From positions 1-64,000 of the forward strand of contig NZ_JALJXP010000004.1 of assembly GCF_024170165.1 (NCBI RefSeq): a stretch of 64,000 nt of DNA, read 5' to 3'. Below the pieces are notes generated by a model. It saw only the letters and a list, made by a program, of their open reading frames with translations, was not told the origin of the DNA and did not search any database. Made by a program: the position numbers and the translations under genes. This stretch comes from Pseudomonas nitroreducens (GTDB taxonomy: Bacteria; Pseudomonadota; Gammaproteobacteria; Pseudomonadales; Pseudomonadaceae). Below, in pieces: positions 45,581 to 56,017 of the stretch (position 1 is the stretch's first letter; every line of letters begins with the position of its first letter).

Positions 45581-47035
45581 ATGGTTATCGTCCCCGCCGA
45601 GCACCCGCTGGACTGGAAGAAACCTCCGGTCATCACGCTGCTGCTGATCGTCATCAACGTCCTGATCTATTTCGGCTACCAGGGTGGCGACAGCACCCGG
45701 CGCGAAGAAGCCGTGCGCGCCTACCTCGAACAGGACCTGCTCAGCCATGAGCGGCCGTTGTTCAGCGCCTCGCTGGAACGCCGCGACCGACTGGAGGCGG
45801 ATCAGCAGCGCGCCCTGGAATCCCTGCCCCGCCAGCAACTGGCCTGGCTGGTGCTCTCGGACCTGGAGTTCGGCCATGAACTGCGCGCCCTGCCTGCCTT
45901 CCAGCAGGATGCCGCCTGGCAGGCCGCGCGCCTGAGGGCCGAAACGGCCCGCGACCAGACCAGCAGCCTGCGCTTCGGCTTCATCCCCGAGCGCTTCACG
46001 GTGCAGGGCCTGTTCGGCTCGATGTTCCTGCATGGCAGTTTCTGGCATCTGGCCGGCAACATGGTGTTCCTGTTCATCTTCGGCTTCGCCCTCGAAGCGG
46101 CGCTGGGCCGCGCCCTTTACCTGGGCCTCTACCTGTTCAGCGGCCTGTGCTCCGGCCTGCTGTGGTGGGCGCTCGATCCTTCCTGGGTGCCGGGTATCGG
46201 CGCCTCGGGGGCGATTTCCGGCCTGATGGGCATGTACATCGGCGTCTACGGCCTGCGGCGTATCCAGTTCTTCTACTGGCTCGGGCCCCTGATGGGCTAC
46301 CTCAAGGCGCCCGCGCTATGGATCCTGCCACTGTGGCTGGGCAAGGAACTGTTCGGGCTGGTGCGTGCCGCGGACCACGTAAACTATTACGCGCACATCG
46401 GCGGCCTGGTCTCCGGTTTTCTCGCCGTCTGGCTACCGCGTACGCTGGGACGGATGCCGGTGGACGAAGCCTACCTGGCCAAGGAAGACCCGGACGCGCC
46501 GTTCAAGCGTGCCCTGGCCTCGCTGGACGAGTTGATCGGCCGCTTTGCCCTCGACCAGGCCGCCGCACGTGGCCCCGAGCTGCTGCGGCAGTTTCCCGGG
46601 CAACCGGTACTGGTCGAGCGCCTTTACGGCGTCGCCAAGGGCCGGCAGGATCGCACGCTGATGGGCGAAACCCTCAAGCAGCTGTTTGCCCTGCCGCCCT
46701 CCCCCGCCGCCGACGCCCTGCTGCGCCGGCTCGCCGAAGAGAGCGCCGCCAGCGAAGCGGGGCTGCTCAACCACCCGGCAATCCAACTGCACCTGCTGCG
46801 CAAGCTGCTGCAACGCAATGAAACGCCACAGGCACTGAACTGCTGGCGTCGTCTGTCGCGCTCGGGCCAACTGCCCGAGCCACTGCCCGGCCTGACCCTG
46901 CAACTGGCCAAGCAGATCGGGCAGAAAGGCGACCTGCAGGCAGTCCGGGAGCTCTCGCGCTTCCTCCGCCAGCACTACCCGGAAGCCGATCCGACACGGC
47001 AGCTGACGATCTACCAGCAGCATCTCGCGCCCTGA
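45581..47035 (+). CDS. Rhomboid-family intramembrane serine protease
   Basis: A 484-aa membrane protein. The catalytic dyad is S209 in GIGASGAISGLMGMY and H272 in YYAHIGGLVSGF. A first helix (about residues 15-30) is followed by a soluble loop of about 100 residues, then the six-helix rhomboid core (about 145-290) with HGSFWHLAGNMVFL. The C-terminal 190 residues are soluble, helical and TPR-like. Rhomboids cleave membrane helices of other proteins; the substrate is unknown. Confidence 0.9.
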   Translation: MVIVPAEHPLDWKKPPVITLLLIVINVLIYFGYQGGDSTRREEAVRAYLEQDLLSHERPLFSASLERRDRLEADQQRALESLPRQQLAWLVLSDLEFGHELRALPAFQQDAAWQAARLRAETARDQTSSLRFGFIPERFTVQGLFGSMFLHGSFWHLAGNMVFLFIFGFALEAALGRALYLGLYLFSGLCSGLLWWALDPSWVPGIGASGAISGLMGMYIGVYGLRRIQFFYWLGPLMGYLKAPALWILPLWLGKELFGLVRAADHVNYYAHIGGLVSGFLAVWLPRTLGRMPVDEAYLAKEDPDAPFKRALASLDELIGRFALDQAAARGPELLRQFPGQPVLVERLYGVAKGRQDRTLMGETLKQLFALPPSPAADALLRRLAEESAASEAGLLNHPAIQLHLLRKLLQRNETPQALNCWRRLSRSGQLPEPLPGLTLQLAKQIGQKGDLQAVRELSRFLRQHYPEADPTRQLTIYQQHLAP

Positions 47036-47045
47036 TCCGCCCATG

Positions 47046-47074
47046 AAAAAGCCCCGCCGGCAAACCGGCGGGGC
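47046..47074 (-). terminator. Terminator of the csbD gene
   Basis: On the minus strand GCCCCGCCGG/CCGGCGGGGC with a 4-nt loop is followed by five Ts. It also lies just after the rhomboid gene stop and may slow transcription from that side. Confidence 0.85.
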
Positions 47075-47098
47075 CTGGGTCATCCCTGTGTCTGGGCG

Positions 47099-47296
47099 CT
47101 ACAGATGGCGGCTGAAGTCGCGGACTTCCTCTTCCGCTTTCTCCTTGGTCCAGCCGTAGCGCTCCTGCAGCTTGCCTACCAGGTATTCGGCGTGTCCGTC
47201 CGCCTGCTGCAGGTCGTCGTCAGTGAGCTTGCCCCACTTCTCCTTGAGCGTGCCGGACAGCTGCTTCCACTTGCCTTTGATGACGTCAGTGTTCAT
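47099..47296 (-). CDS. CsbD-family stress protein
   Basis: A 65-aa CsbD-like protein ([29 protein letters not shown]...) with the usual helical repeat pattern and the C-terminal [16 protein letters not shown]. Such proteins rise under general stress in many bacteria; the molecular function is unknown. It follows the BON-domain gene by 45 bp, and the two are likely one unit. Confidence 0.9.
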   Translation of the reverse strand: MNTDVIKGKWKQLSGTLKEKWGKLTDDDLQQADGHAEYLVGKLQERYGWTKEKAEEEVRDFSRHL

Positions 47297-47341
47297 GGCG
47301 ATCCTCCTCTGAAGGTTGGATAGAGGCGAGATGGTGTGGCC

Positions 47342-47689
47342 TTACTCGACAGACTTCAGGCCATCGGCGGAAACAGCTGTCACGCCCTTGATGCCCTTGG
47401 TGGTCTGAATGGCCAGTTCCTTCTCGGCGTCGGTCTTGACGTTACCCGAGAGGGATACCACGCCCTTGTTGGTTTCGACCTTGATGTTGGTGCCGCTGAT
47501 GTCCTTGTTGGCGATCAGCGAAGACTTCACCTTGCTGGTGATCCAGGTATCGGAAACCGCCTCTTCGGTTTTCTGAACTGTCTCGTTGGCGGCCAGAGTC
47601 GTCGGCTGGGCGAACACCGAGTTGGCGAACGAGAAGCTCAGGGCGGTTGCAGTGGCAGCGGCGAGAGCCAGTTTGTTGAAACGTTTCAT
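47342..47689 (-). CDS. BON-domain periplasmic protein
   Basis: A 115-aa exported protein: signal peptide MKRFNKLALAAATATALSFSFANSVFA, then one BON domain (about residues 45-113; ITSKVKSSLIANKDISGTNIKVETNKGVVSLSGNV). It is related to OsmY, an osmotic-stress protein thought to help outer-membrane proteins or bind phospholipids. Pairing with CsbD supports a stress role. Confidence 0.9.
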   Translation of the reverse strand: MKRFNKLALAAATATALSFSFANSVFAQPTTLAANETVQKTEEAVSDTWITSKVKSSLIANKDISGTNIKVETNKGVVSLSGNVKTDAEKELAIQTTKGIKGVTAVSADGLKSVE

Positions 47690-47882
47690 GGCGGTTTCTC
47701 CTGAATTATTGGAAAACTGCGGCCCGTGCCTGGCAGCAGTTGCACTAGAACTATCGCAAGCCCTGTGCCAGCTTCACGGATTCAGGAAAATCCTTACAAA
47801 TCAATATGTTAAACAAAAACCGAAAACGCCCTTCGCTTGCAGTTTGCAAAACCTGCCGCTGCGCTTCATGCAGGTTGCACGA

Positions 47883-49304
47883 TCAGGTCCCGGAGCTTCG
47901 ACCCAACTTCGTGAGTACGGCTTCGAGTTGCACCACCTCCCCCATCTGCTCGAACGCCGGATAGCGCTGGCGAATGAAGGCCAGCAGCTGCTGCGCCGGC
48001 TCCACCTGCCCCAGCTGTTCGGAGAACGCCCGTGCCGCCATCAGGTACGCGCGAGGAATGCCGGGGTATTCCGGGAAACGCTTGTGCAGGTTGCGCAGCA
48101 GGCTCAGCCCCTCGCGGGCCTTGTGGCGCTCGATCAGCACCTCGGCGATGCGCTCGCACACGCTCGGGTCTTCCGGCAGGTAATCCGCCTGCAACTGCCG
48201 GGCATTGAGGAATGCACTGGCGGCAAGCTGGGGATTCAGCCGGCTGGCCAGGCCAAGGTAGTGCGGCAGGTGGTTCAGGCACTCGGTGCGTTCGTTAAGG
48301 GCGAACAGCAACTGGTGATAGCGCTCGTTGAGCTTGAGGTCCTGGCGGCCTTCGCGCAGGGCCGCGACGAGTATCTCCAGGGCGGCGCCGGTCTGCCCCT
48401 CCTTGACCCGCACCTCCGCCTCGGCCAGCGCCTTGCGGCGGTGCCATTCCGGCGCAGCAAAGCCGGCTGGGGCATCTTCCCCGGCGGAAACGTAGCCCAG
48501 CTCCCCCTGATACTGGAACACGGCGTAGCCCATCATGGCGCACATCACCACGGCGAAATACCCCGTCAGCCCCGCGACCACCGGGACCATCACTACCCGC
48601 GGCAGCCCGTTGGAGAGCAGCCAGCCGACATAGGTGGGCGATTGCCAGAGGATGAACAGGAACACGCAAAGGATCAGGTAACGCCAGCCCATGGCGGCGA
48701 TGACCTGCCCCACTTCGCCGGGGCTGAGCGCGGCGCCCAGGCTCTTGTCCAGGGACAGCCGGATGATGCTCGCCGGCAGCACCAGCATGAGGCCGATGTT
48801 GGCGGCCCAGTAGACGGCCTCACTGTGGAAGTCGGCGGCCAGCCACAGCAGCACGAGGGCGATCAGGAACACCGCCAGTTGCTGGAAGAACGTCTTCAGG
48901 CTGTCGGCGCTGAAGGCTTCGATCAGGCCCGGGGCGTCCTGGCCACCAAAGCTCGCCGCCTCGATCACACTGTGCAGGTACTTGGTCGCCACGCTGAGCA
49001 AAGCGACCCAGAGTACGATCATGGCTGGCATGAATACGCAGGCCAGTGCCAGCAGCGCGCAGAAGGCCAGCGGCCCGGCCTGGAAGCCGTAAGCGAAGAA
49101 TTTCGGCAGGCGCTCCCAGAAGGGTTGCGCGGTATTGGCCGCACCGAGGAAGCGCAGGTGGCCGCGGCACAGCGGGCACGCCGGTGCGTACTCCGGTGCA
49201 TCGGCGTTGAGGGGAATGCAGCAGTCGCCGTAATGACGCTCGCAGGGCTGGCAATGCCAGGTCGCGGGCTGGGCACTGTGGTAGTGGCAGTAACGCTTGT
49301 CCAT
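47883..49304 (-). CDS. Membrane protein with N-terminal zinc-ribbon-like motif and C-terminal TPR region
   Basis: A 473-aa protein I do not recognise as a named family. Residues 1-50 carry paired Cys/His (CHYHSAQPATWHCQPCERHYGDCC, then CPLCRGH), like a B-box or zinc ribbon. Residues about 70-275 hold five or six hydrophobic segments. The C-terminal 190 residues are helical with TPR-like repeats (AEAEVRVKEGQTGAALEIL; EPAQQLLAFIRQRYP). The start at 49304 (MDKRYCHYHS) is chosen because the pnp terminator lies just upstream and excludes a longer form. Function unknown; a role in membrane protein handling is only a guess. Confidence 0.8.
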   Translation of the reverse strand: MDKRYCHYHSAQPATWHCQPCERHYGDCCIPLNADAPEYAPACPLCRGHLRFLGAANTAQPFWERLPKFFAYGFQAGPLAFCALLALACVFMPAMIVLWVALLSVATKYLHSVIEAASFGGQDAPGLIEAFSADSLKTFFQQLAVFLIALVLLWLAADFHSEAVYWAANIGLMLVLPASIIRLSLDKSLGAALSPGEVGQVIAAMGWRYLILCVFLFILWQSPTYVGWLLSNGLPRVVMVPVVAGLTGYFAVVMCAMMGYAVFQYQGELGYVSAGEDAPAGFAAPEWHRRKALAEAEVRVKEGQTGAALEILVAALREGRQDLKLNERYHQLLFALNERTECLNHLPHYLGLASRLNPQLAASAFLNARQLQADYLPEDPSVCERIAEVLIERHKAREGLSLLRNLHKRFPEYPGIPRAYLMAARAFSEQLGQVEPAQQLLAFIRQRYPAFEQMGEVVQLEAVLTKLGRSSGT

Positions 49305-49352
49305 CTCGGGGCATCCTTGGAGCGAGATCGGCGAATAGCGCATTTTCAAGGC

Positions 49353-49383
49353 AAAAAAAGAGGGCCCGCAAGGGGCCCTCTTT
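49353..49383 (-). terminator. Rho-independent terminator of pnp
   Basis: On the minus strand AAAGAGGGCCC pairs with GGGCCCTCTTT and is followed by a T7 run, 16 bp after the pnp stop. It ends the long rimP-to-pnp operon. Confidence 0.93.
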
Positions 49384-49398
49384 CATTTCACCGATTGC

Positions 49399-51504
49399 TT
49401 ACACGCCAGAGGCTTCAGCAGCGGCTACGTCCTTGATGGACAGCTTGATGCGGCCACGGTTGTCCACGTCAAGAACCAGGACTTTGACTTCCTGGCCTTC
49501 CTGCAGAACGTCGGTGACCTTGTCGATGCGCTTGTCGCTGATCTGCGAGATGTGCACCAGACCATCCTTGCCCGGCAGGATGTTGACGAAGGCGCCGAAG
49601 TCGACGATGCGCTCAACCTTGCCGACGTAGATCTTGCCGATCTCGGCTTCCGCGGTGATACCCAGGACGCGCTGCTTGGCGGCCTCGGCAGCTTCCTTGG
49701 TTTCGCCGTAGATCTTCACGCTGCCATCGTCCTCGATGTCGATCGAGGCCTTGGTCTCTTCGCAGATGCTGCGAATGGTGGCGCCGCCCTTGCCGATGAC
49801 GTCGCGGATCTTGTCGGTGTCGATCTTCATCTGGATCATGGTCGGAGCGTTTTCCGACAGCTCGGCGCGCGGAGCGGCGATGATCTGGTTCATCTGGCCG
49901 AGGATGTTCAGGCGAGCTTCCAGGGCCTGGCCCAGGGCGATCTCCATGATCTCTTCGGTGATGCCGTTGATCTTGATGTCCATCTGCAGGGCGGTAACGC
50001 CCTTGTCGGTGCCGGCGACCTTGAAGTCCATGTCGCCCAGGTGGTCTTCGTCACCCAGGATGTCGGTCAGGATGGCGAACTTGTCACCTTCCTTCACCAG
50101 GCCCATGGCGATACCGGCAACCGGCGCCTTGACCGGAACACCAGCGTCCATCAGAGCCAGGGAAGCACCGCAAACGGAAGCCATGGAGCTGGAACCGTTG
50201 GACTCGGTGATCTCGGACACGACACGGATGGTGTAGGGGAACTCGTCCTGGGTCGGCAGCATGGCAGCGACGCTGCGGCGTGCCAGACGGCCGTGGCCGA
50301 TTTCACGACGGCCCGCGCTGCCCATACGGCCACACTCGCCTACCGAGAACGGCGGGAAGTTGTAGTGCAGCATGAAGGGGTCTTTGCGCTCGCCTTCGAG
50401 GGTGTCGAGCAGCTGGGCGTCACGGGCGGTGCCGAGGGTGGCAACGACCAGAGCCTGGGTTTCGCCACGGGTGAACAGCGCCGAACCGTGGGTCTTGCCC
50501 AGTACGCCGACTTCGATGCGCAGCGGGCGAACGGTGCGGGTGTCGCGGCCGTCGATACGCGGTTTGCCGTTGACGATGTTCTCGCGAACGGTGCGGTATT
50601 CCAGCAGGCCGAAGACTTCCTTGACTTCACCAGCGGAGAACTGGCCTTCGCCTTCACCGGCGAACTTGGCGACGATCTGCTCGCGCAGGGCGTCCAGGGC
50701 CGCGTAACGGTCCTGCTTGATGGTGACGGTGTAAGCCTCGGAGATGGCAGCACCGAACTCGGCCTTGATGGTGTTGACCAGGGCGGTGTTCTCGACCGGG
50801 GCGGACCAGTTCCAGGTCGGCTTGCCGGCTTCGGTTGCCAGCTCGGCAACGGCGCGGATAACGGCCTGGAATTCTTCGTGGGCGAACAGAACGGCGCCCA
50901 GCATCTGGTCTTCGGTCAGCTCGTCGGCTTCGGATTCAACCATCAGCACGGCGTCGGAAGTACCGGCCACGACCATGTCGAGGCTGGAGCTCTGCTGCTG
51001 CTCGTAGGTCGGGTTGAGGATGTAGCCGATTTCCGGGTGGAAGCCAACGCGGGCAGCGCCGATCGGGCCGGCGAACGGAATGCCGGAGATCGCCAGGGCG
51101 GCGGAGGTGCCGATCATGGCAGCGATGTCCGGATCGGACTTCTTGTTGGTGGAAACGACGGTGCAGACAACCTGCACTTCGTTCATGAAGCCTTCCGGGA
51201 ACAGCGGGCGGATCGGACGGTCGATCAGGCGCGAGGTCAGGGTTTCCTTCTCGGAAGGACGGCCTTCACGCTTGAAGAAACCACCGGGGATGCGGCCGGC
51301 TGCATAGGTCTTCTCCTGGTAGTGCACGGAGAGCGGGAAGAAGCTCTTGCTCGGGTCGGCCTGCTTGGCGCCGACGACGGTGCAGAGCACGGTGACGTCG
51401 TCCATGGTGACCAGGACGGCACCGGTGGCCTGGCGGGCAATGCGGCCAGTCTCGAGGGTTACGGTCGACTGACCGAACTGGAATTTCTTGGTTACCGGGT
51501 TCAC
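49399..51504 (-). CDS. pnp: Polynucleotide phosphorylase
   Basis: A 701-aa 3'-5' phosphorolytic exoribonuclease of the RNA degradosome. Two RNase PH domains flank an all-alpha domain. The second carries the catalytic region [23 protein letters not shown] and [22 protein letters not shown] domain (about 555-615, [21 protein letters not shown]) and an S1 domain (about 622-692) follow. A long stem-loop in its leader (51595-51651) is a candidate site for RNase III-dependent autoregulation. Confidence 0.97.
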   Translation of the reverse strand: MNPVTKKFQFGQSTVTLETGRIARQATGAVLVTMDDVTVLCTVVGAKQADPSKSFFPLSVHYQEKTYAAGRIPGGFFKREGRPSEKETLTSRLIDRPIRPLFPEGFMNEVQVVCTVVSTNKKSDPDIAAMIGTSAALAISGIPFAGPIGAARVGFHPEIGYILNPTYEQQQSSSLDMVVAGTSDAVLMVESEADELTEDQMLGAVLFAHEEFQAVIRAVAELATEAGKPTWNWSAPVENTALVNTIKAEFGAAISEAYTVTIKQDRYAALDALREQIVAKFAGEGEGQFSAGEVKEVFGLLEYRTVRENIVNGKPRIDGRDTRTVRPLRIEVGVLGKTHGSALFTRGETQALVVATLGTARDAQLLDTLEGERKDPFMLHYNFPPFSVGECGRMGSAGRREIGHGRLARRSVAAMLPTQDEFPYTIRVVSEITESNGSSSMASVCGASLALMDAGVPVKAPVAGIAMGLVKEGDKFAILTDILGDEDHLGDMDFKVAGTDKGVTALQMDIKINGITEEIMEIALGQALEARLNILGQMNQIIAAPRAELSENAPTMIQMKIDTDKIRDVIGKGGATIRSICEETKASIDIEDDGSVKIYGETKEAAEAAKQRVLGITAEAEIGKIYVGKVERIVDFGAFVNILPGKDGLVHISQISDKRIDKVTDVLQEGQEVKVLVLDVDNRGRIKLSIKDVAAAEASGV

Positions 51505-51594
51505 GGTTGCTCTACCTTCTCTTTAGTTGCCTTGGGGGAAATTGTGGAAATGCCGGGAGTCGGACCCGATTTCATTCCCTGTAAAAGCGAGAAA

Positions 51595-51651
51595 GCCGGG
51601 AGCCGAAGCCGATGAGCGGTTTACACCGCCCATCGACCCCGGACTCCCAGC
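51595..51651 (-). promoter_or_regulatory. Long stem-loop in the rpsO-pnp intergenic region
   Basis: Two arms of about 25 nt with several mismatches, closing on ACCGC/GCGGT around TTAC, between the rpsO stop and the pnp start. In E. coli an equivalent stem is cut by RNase III and then used by PNPase to repress its own mRNA. A short T-rich stretch follows, so it may also act as a partial rpsO terminator. Confidence 0.6.
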
Positions 51652-51673
51652 TTCCCACTTCAGGCTTGCCGTC

Positions 51674-51943
51674 TTAGCGACGCAGGCCCAGGCGACCGAT
51701 CAGGGCGCTGTAACGAGAGGTGTCCTTGCTCTTCAGGTAGTCCAGCAGCTTACGACGCTGGTTAACCATACGGATCAGGCCACGACGGGAGTGGTGGTCT
51801 TTGCCGTTGGCCTTGAAGTGGTCCTGCAGCTTGTTGATGTTGGCGGACAGCAGTGCAACCTGCACTTCCGGGGAACCGGTGTCGCCTTCAGCTTGCTTGT
51901 ACTCGTTAACGATCTGGGCTTTTTCTTGGACGCTCAGTGCCAT
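51674..51943 (-). CDS. rpsO: 30S ribosomal protein S15
   Basis: An 89-aa primary 16S rRNA-binding protein ([32 protein letters not shown]...LIGRLGLRR). The ATG at 51943 gives the universal start; an upstream ATG adds 28 unsupported residues. In E. coli S15 represses its own translation. It lies between truB and pnp as in most gamma-proteobacteria. Confidence 0.97.
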   Translation of the reverse strand: MALSVQEKAQIVNEYKQAEGDTGSPEVQVALLSANINKLQDHFKANGKDHHSRRGLIRMVNQRRKLLDYLKSKDTSRYSALIGRLGLRR

Positions 51944-52041
51944 GATGGGGCTTCCTCTGAGGTAACAGGCCAGGGACTTCTCCCTGTGTTCATAGTAAGA
52001 GGAGTGACCGTGCCTGCTGACAGCCACCCTCGGTTTCGGCC

Positions 52042-52956
52042 TTAAGACCGAATCAGTCGACGCGGCGCCAGGCGCCCGTCTTCGACCACTTCACCGATAC
52101 CGATGAAGCGACCTTCATGATCCTGCACCCGCAGCATGCCGAACTTCGGCATATCGGGGGCGCGCACTGGCTGACCATGCAGCCAGTAGTAGGCGCTGTG
52201 CTCGGACAACTGCAGCAGCGGCCAGTGCTCCAGGCCGGCATCCACCGGCAGCAGGAAGCGGTCGAGGGCTTCGTTGCCACCCTCGGCATGGACTTTCTCG
52301 AGTTCCTCCAGCGTCACCGACTGGTTCAGCTGGAAGGGACCTGCCTGTGTCCGGCGCAGGGCGGCGACGTGTGCGCCACAACCGAGTTCGCGACCGAGGT
52401 CTTCGACCAGGGTACGAATATAGGTGCCCTTGCTGCAGGAAACCGCCAGGGTCGCACAGGGCGACTCGAACGCGAGCATTTCCAGGCGCGCAATAGTAAC
52501 AGAACGCGCCTCGCGCTCCACTACCTCTCCCGCACGGGCCAGCTTGTACAACGGCTGGCCGTCCTTCTTCAGGGCCGAGTACATTGGCGGCACCTGCTCT
52601 ATGTCGCCACGGAAGCGCGGCAGCAGGGCCTCGATGGCTTCCCGACCAGCGGTCACTTCGCGCTGCTCGACCACCTCGCCCTCGGCATCGGCAGTGGTGG
52701 TCGTGACGCCCAGCTTGGCGATGGTCTCGTAGGCCTTGTCAGCATCGAGCAGGTACTGGGAGAACTTGGTCGCCTCGCCGAAGCACAGCGGCAGCACGCC
52801 GGTGGCCAGCGGATCGAGGCTACCGGTGTGGCCGGCCTTCTCGGCGTTGAGCAGCCAGCGCACCTTCTGCAGCGCCTGGTTGGAGCTCATGCCGAGCGGC
52901 TTGTCGAGAATCAGCACACCGTTGACCGCACGGCGAATGCGTTTCACCTGGGCCAC
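52042..52956 (-). CDS. truB: tRNA pseudouridine(55) synthase
   Basis: A 304-aa enzyme that makes pseudouridine 55 in the T-loop of tRNAs. The catalytic aspartate is in [40 protein letters not shown] and [11 protein letters not shown] are also diagnostic. The C-terminal PUA-like part reads [19 protein letters not shown]. It follows rbfA by 3 bp. Confidence 0.97.
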   Translation of the reverse strand: MAQVKRIRRAVNGVLILDKPLGMSSNQALQKVRWLLNAEKAGHTGSLDPLATGVLPLCFGEATKFSQYLLDADKAYETIAKLGVTTTTADAEGEVVEQREVTAGREAIEALLPRFRGDIEQVPPMYSALKKDGQPLYKLARAGEVVEREARSVTIARLEMLAFESPCATLAVSCSKGTYIRTLVEDLGRELGCGAHVAALRRTQAGPFQLNQSVTLEELEKVHAEGGNEALDRFLLPVDAGLEHWPLLQLSEHSAYYWLHGQPVRAPDMPKFGMLRVQDHEGRFIGIGEVVEDGRLAPRRLIRS

Positions 52957-52959
52957 GCG

Positions 52960-53346
52960 TTACTCCTCGGAATCGCCGCCGCGACGATCGGCAGCTACGG
53001 CGCGCTCGATCAGGGCCGACAGCTCGGCGCCGCGACGGATGCTGGCGTCGTAGCTGAAGTGCAGTTGCGGCACGGTGCGCAGCTTCATCGCCTTGCCCAG
53101 CTGCATACGCAGGAAGCCCGCGGCATCGTTGAGGATGCTGGTGTTCTGCTTCACCACTTCGGCGTTGTCGTCCTGGCCCATCACGGTGACGTACACCTTG
53201 GCATGGGAAAGGTCACGGGCCACGTCGACGCCGGTGATGGTCACCAGACCGAGACGCGGGTCCTTGATTTCACGCTGGATCAGCAGCGCCAGTTCGCGCT
53301 GCATCTGGTCGCCGATACGCTGGGTACGGCTGTACTCTTTGGCCAT
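52960..53346 (-). CDS. rbfA: Ribosome-binding factor A
   Basis: A 128-aa KH-fold protein that helps mature the 16S rRNA 5' end in the 30S subunit ([33 protein letters not shown]...[11 protein letters not shown]). The ATG at 53346 gives the normal length. A GC hairpin lies between it and infB. Confidence 0.95.
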   Translation of the reverse strand: MAKEYSRTQRIGDQMQRELALLIQREIKDPRLGLVTITGVDVARDLSHAKVYVTVMGQDDNAEVVKQNTSILNDAAGFLRMQLGKAMKLRTVPQLHFSYDASIRRGAELSALIERAVAADRRGGDSEE

Positions 53347-53398
53347 TTTTCTAACCTGCTTACCCGAGCCCAAAGGCTCCGGGTCTGAAAGCGGCAAA

Positions 53399-53431
53399 CG
53401 CCCGGGGCAGCAATTCAGCTGGCCCGGGCGC
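53399..53431 (-). repeat. GC-rich stem-loop between infB and rbfA
   Basis: CGCCCGGG/CCCGGGCG with an additional CAGC/GCTG inside, in the 106-bp gap after infB. Only three Ts follow on the minus strand, so it is more likely an RNA processing or stability element than a full terminator. Confidence 0.5.
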
Positions 53432-53452
53432 TGCGTTCACGCTCGAATACCC

Positions 53453-55990
53453 TTACAGAGTACGAGCGACTTCGACCTTCTCGAACACTTCGATCTTGTC
53501 GCCGACGCGGACGTCGTTGTAGCTCTTCACGCCGATACCGCATTCCATGCCGGCGCGGACTTCGGAGACGTCATCCTTGAAGCGACGCAGGGATTCCAGC
53601 TCGCCTTCGAAGATGACCACGTCGTCGCGCAGTACACGGATCGGACGGTTGCGGTGCACCAGACCCTCGGTGACCATGCAGCCGGCGACCGCGCCGAACT
53701 TCGGCGAACGGAACACGTCACGCACTTCGGCGATACCCAGGATGTTCTCGCGAACATCGCTGCCGAGCATGCCGGTCAGGGCTTTCTTGACGTCTTCGAT
53801 GATGTCGTAGATCACGTTGTAGTAACGCATGTCGAGGCCTTCGGACTCGACGATCTTGCGCGCACCGGCGTCAGCACGGACGTTGAAGCCGAACAGCACC
53901 GCGTTGGAGGCCAGCGCCAGGTTGGCATCGGACTCGGTGATACCACCGACGCCGCCACCGACCACACGGACCTGCACTTCGTCGTTGCCCAGGCCACTGA
54001 GCGAGCCCTGCAGGGCTTCCAGCGAACCACGGACATCGGACTTGAGCACGATGTTGAGGGTCTTCTTCTCTTCCTGGCCCATGTTCTCGAAGATGTTTTC
54101 CAGCTTGCCGGCATGGGCACGAGCCAGTTTCACTTCGCGGAACTTGCCCTGACGGAACAGAGCGACTTCGCGGGCCTTCTTCTCGTCGGCAACCACGGTC
54201 ATTTCGTCGCCGGCGTCCGGAGTGCCATCCAGGCCGAGGATCTCGACCGGAATAGACGGACCGGCTTCCTTGATCGGCTTGCCGTTCTCGTCGAGCATCG
54301 CACGGACGCGGCCGTAGTTGACGCCGACCAGGACCATGTCGCCCTGACGCAGGGTACCGTCCTGGACCAGCACGGTGGCTACCGGGCCACGGCCCTTGTC
54401 CAGACGGGACTCGACCACCACGCCACGGCCCGGGGCCGACGGAGTGGCTTTGAGTTCGAGCACTTCAGCCTGCAGCAGCACGGCTTCGAGCAGCTCGTCG
54501 ACGCCGGTACCCATCTTGGCGGATACGTGGACGTAGGGAGCATCGCCGCCCCACTCTTCCGGGATCACGTCCAGAGCGGCCAGGCCGTTCTTGATGTTGT
54601 CCGGGTTGGCATCGGGCTTGTCGATCTTGTTCACCGCGACCACGATCGGCACGCCAGCCGCTTTCGCGTGCTGTACGGCTTCCTGGGTCTGCGGCATCAC
54701 GCCGTCGTCCGCTGCCACCACGAGGATGACGATGTCGGTCGCCTGGGCACCACGGGCACGCATCGCGGTGAACGCGGCGTGGCCGGGGGTGTCGAGGAAG
54801 GTGACCATGCCGCGGTCGGTTTCCACGTGGTAGGCACCGATGTGCTGGGTGATGCCGCCGGCTTCGCCAGCTGCCACCTTGGCACGACGAATGTAGTCGA
54901 GCAGCGAGGTCTTGCCGTGGTCGACGTGGCCCATGACGGTCACGACCGGCGCGCGGGAAACCGCCTCACCTTCGAACCTCAGGGATTCGGCCAGTTGCTC
55001 TTCCAGGGCGTTCTCGCTGACCAGCTTGACCTTGTGGCCGAGTTCTTCGGCGATCAGCTGGGCGGTTTCCTGGTCGAGGACCTGGTTGATGGTCACCGGG
55101 GTGCCCATCTTGAACATGAACTTGACGACCTCGGCACCCTTCACCGACATCTGGGCAGCGAGATCGCCCACGGTGATGGTCTCGCCGATATTCACTTCAC
55201 GCACAATCGGTCCTGTCGGGCTCTGGAACCCGTGCTGGTTACGCTTCTTCAGCTTGCCTTTGCCACGGCCACCGCCGCGACGGCCAAAGCTGTCGTCGTC
55301 GTCGCCACCACCGCTGCGTACAACGCGCGGAGCAGTGGTCTTTTCCTTTTCCTTGATCGACGGGCGATGCTGGGCATGCTTGCGATCACGGCGCTCGTCC
55401 TCTTCGTCGCGCTTGGGCGCGCGGCGCACTTCGTCCTTCTTGCGGTCGTCCGCAGCAGGAGCGGCAGCGGCCGGGGCAGCAGGAGCGGCAGCTGGAGCTG
55501 CGGCGCGCGGTGCCTCTGCAGCGGCCGGAGCGGTAGCAGCAGGAGCGACATCAGCGGTCTGCCGAGCGGCGTCCGCCTGACGGCGAGCCTCTTCCGCGGC
55601 GGCACGCTGACGAGCCTCTTCCTCGGCCTTCACGCGGACCGCTTCTTCAGCAGCACGCTGCTCTTCCAGCTCGCGCTGGCGCTCGGCCTCAAGCTCTTCC
55701 GGATCGCGCTTGACGTAGGTCTTCTTCTTGCGAACCTCGACGCTGACGGTCTTGCTGCCAGCGACCCGAATGGTCGAGGTGGTCTTGCGTTGCAGGGTGA
55801 TCTTGCGCGGCTCATCCGCGCGATCACCGTGGCTGCCTTTCAAGTGGGCCAGCAGCGCCTGTTTCTCGCTGTCGGTCACCACCTGCTCGGCGTTGTTATG
55901 CGGCAGACCCGCTTCGCGCATCTGCTGCAGCAGGCGCTCTACCGGCGTATCGACCGTCTTGGCCAGTTCTTTCACCGTGACTTGCGTCAT
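53453..55990 (-). CDS. infB: Translation initiation factor IF-2
   Basis: An 845-aa GTPase that brings initiator tRNA to the 30S subunit. The N-terminal domain is followed by a long charged Ala/Glu/Arg-rich linker (about 90-270). The G domain has [16 protein letters not shown] and NKIDKPDAN; beta-barrel domains and the C-terminal fMet-tRNA-binding domain ([22 protein letters not shown] onward) follow. It shares a transcript with nusA. Its partner, the initiator tRNA gene, lies upstream in the same cluster. Confidence 0.97.
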   Translation of the reverse strand: MTQVTVKELAKTVDTPVERLLQQMREAGLPHNNAEQVVTDSEKQALLAHLKGSHGDRADEPRKITLQRKTTSTIRVAGSKTVSVEVRKKKTYVKRDPEELEAERQRELEEQRAAEEAVRVKAEEEARQRAAAEEARRQADAARQTADVAPAATAPAAAEAPRAAAPAAAPAAPAAAAPAADDRKKDEVRRAPKRDEEDERRDRKHAQHRPSIKEKEKTTAPRVVRSGGGDDDDSFGRRGGGRGKGKLKKRNQHGFQSPTGPIVREVNIGETITVGDLAAQMSVKGAEVVKFMFKMGTPVTINQVLDQETAQLIAEELGHKVKLVSENALEEQLAESLRFEGEAVSRAPVVTVMGHVDHGKTSLLDYIRRAKVAAGEAGGITQHIGAYHVETDRGMVTFLDTPGHAAFTAMRARGAQATDIVILVVAADDGVMPQTQEAVQHAKAAGVPIVVAVNKIDKPDANPDNIKNGLAALDVIPEEWGGDAPYVHVSAKMGTGVDELLEAVLLQAEVLELKATPSAPGRGVVVESRLDKGRGPVATVLVQDGTLRQGDMVLVGVNYGRVRAMLDENGKPIKEAGPSIPVEILGLDGTPDAGDEMTVVADEKKAREVALFRQGKFREVKLARAHAGKLENIFENMGQEEKKTLNIVLKSDVRGSLEALQGSLSGLGNDEVQVRVVGGGVGGITESDANLALASNAVLFGFNVRADAGARKIVESEGLDMRYYNVIYDIIEDVKKALTGMLGSDVRENILGIAEVRDVFRSPKFGAVAGCMVTEGLVHRNRPIRVLRDDVVIFEGELESLRRFKDDVSEVRAGMECGIGVKSYNDVRVGDKIEVFEKVEVARTL

Positions 55991-56017
55991 GCACTTCTCT
56001 CCTCAGGCCGCGAATGC

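Noticed and set aside
49552-51615. A 687-codon plus-strand frame opposite pnp
   Set aside because: Antisense to pnp; its composition (Asp, Val, Gly, His) reflects reverse-read codons.
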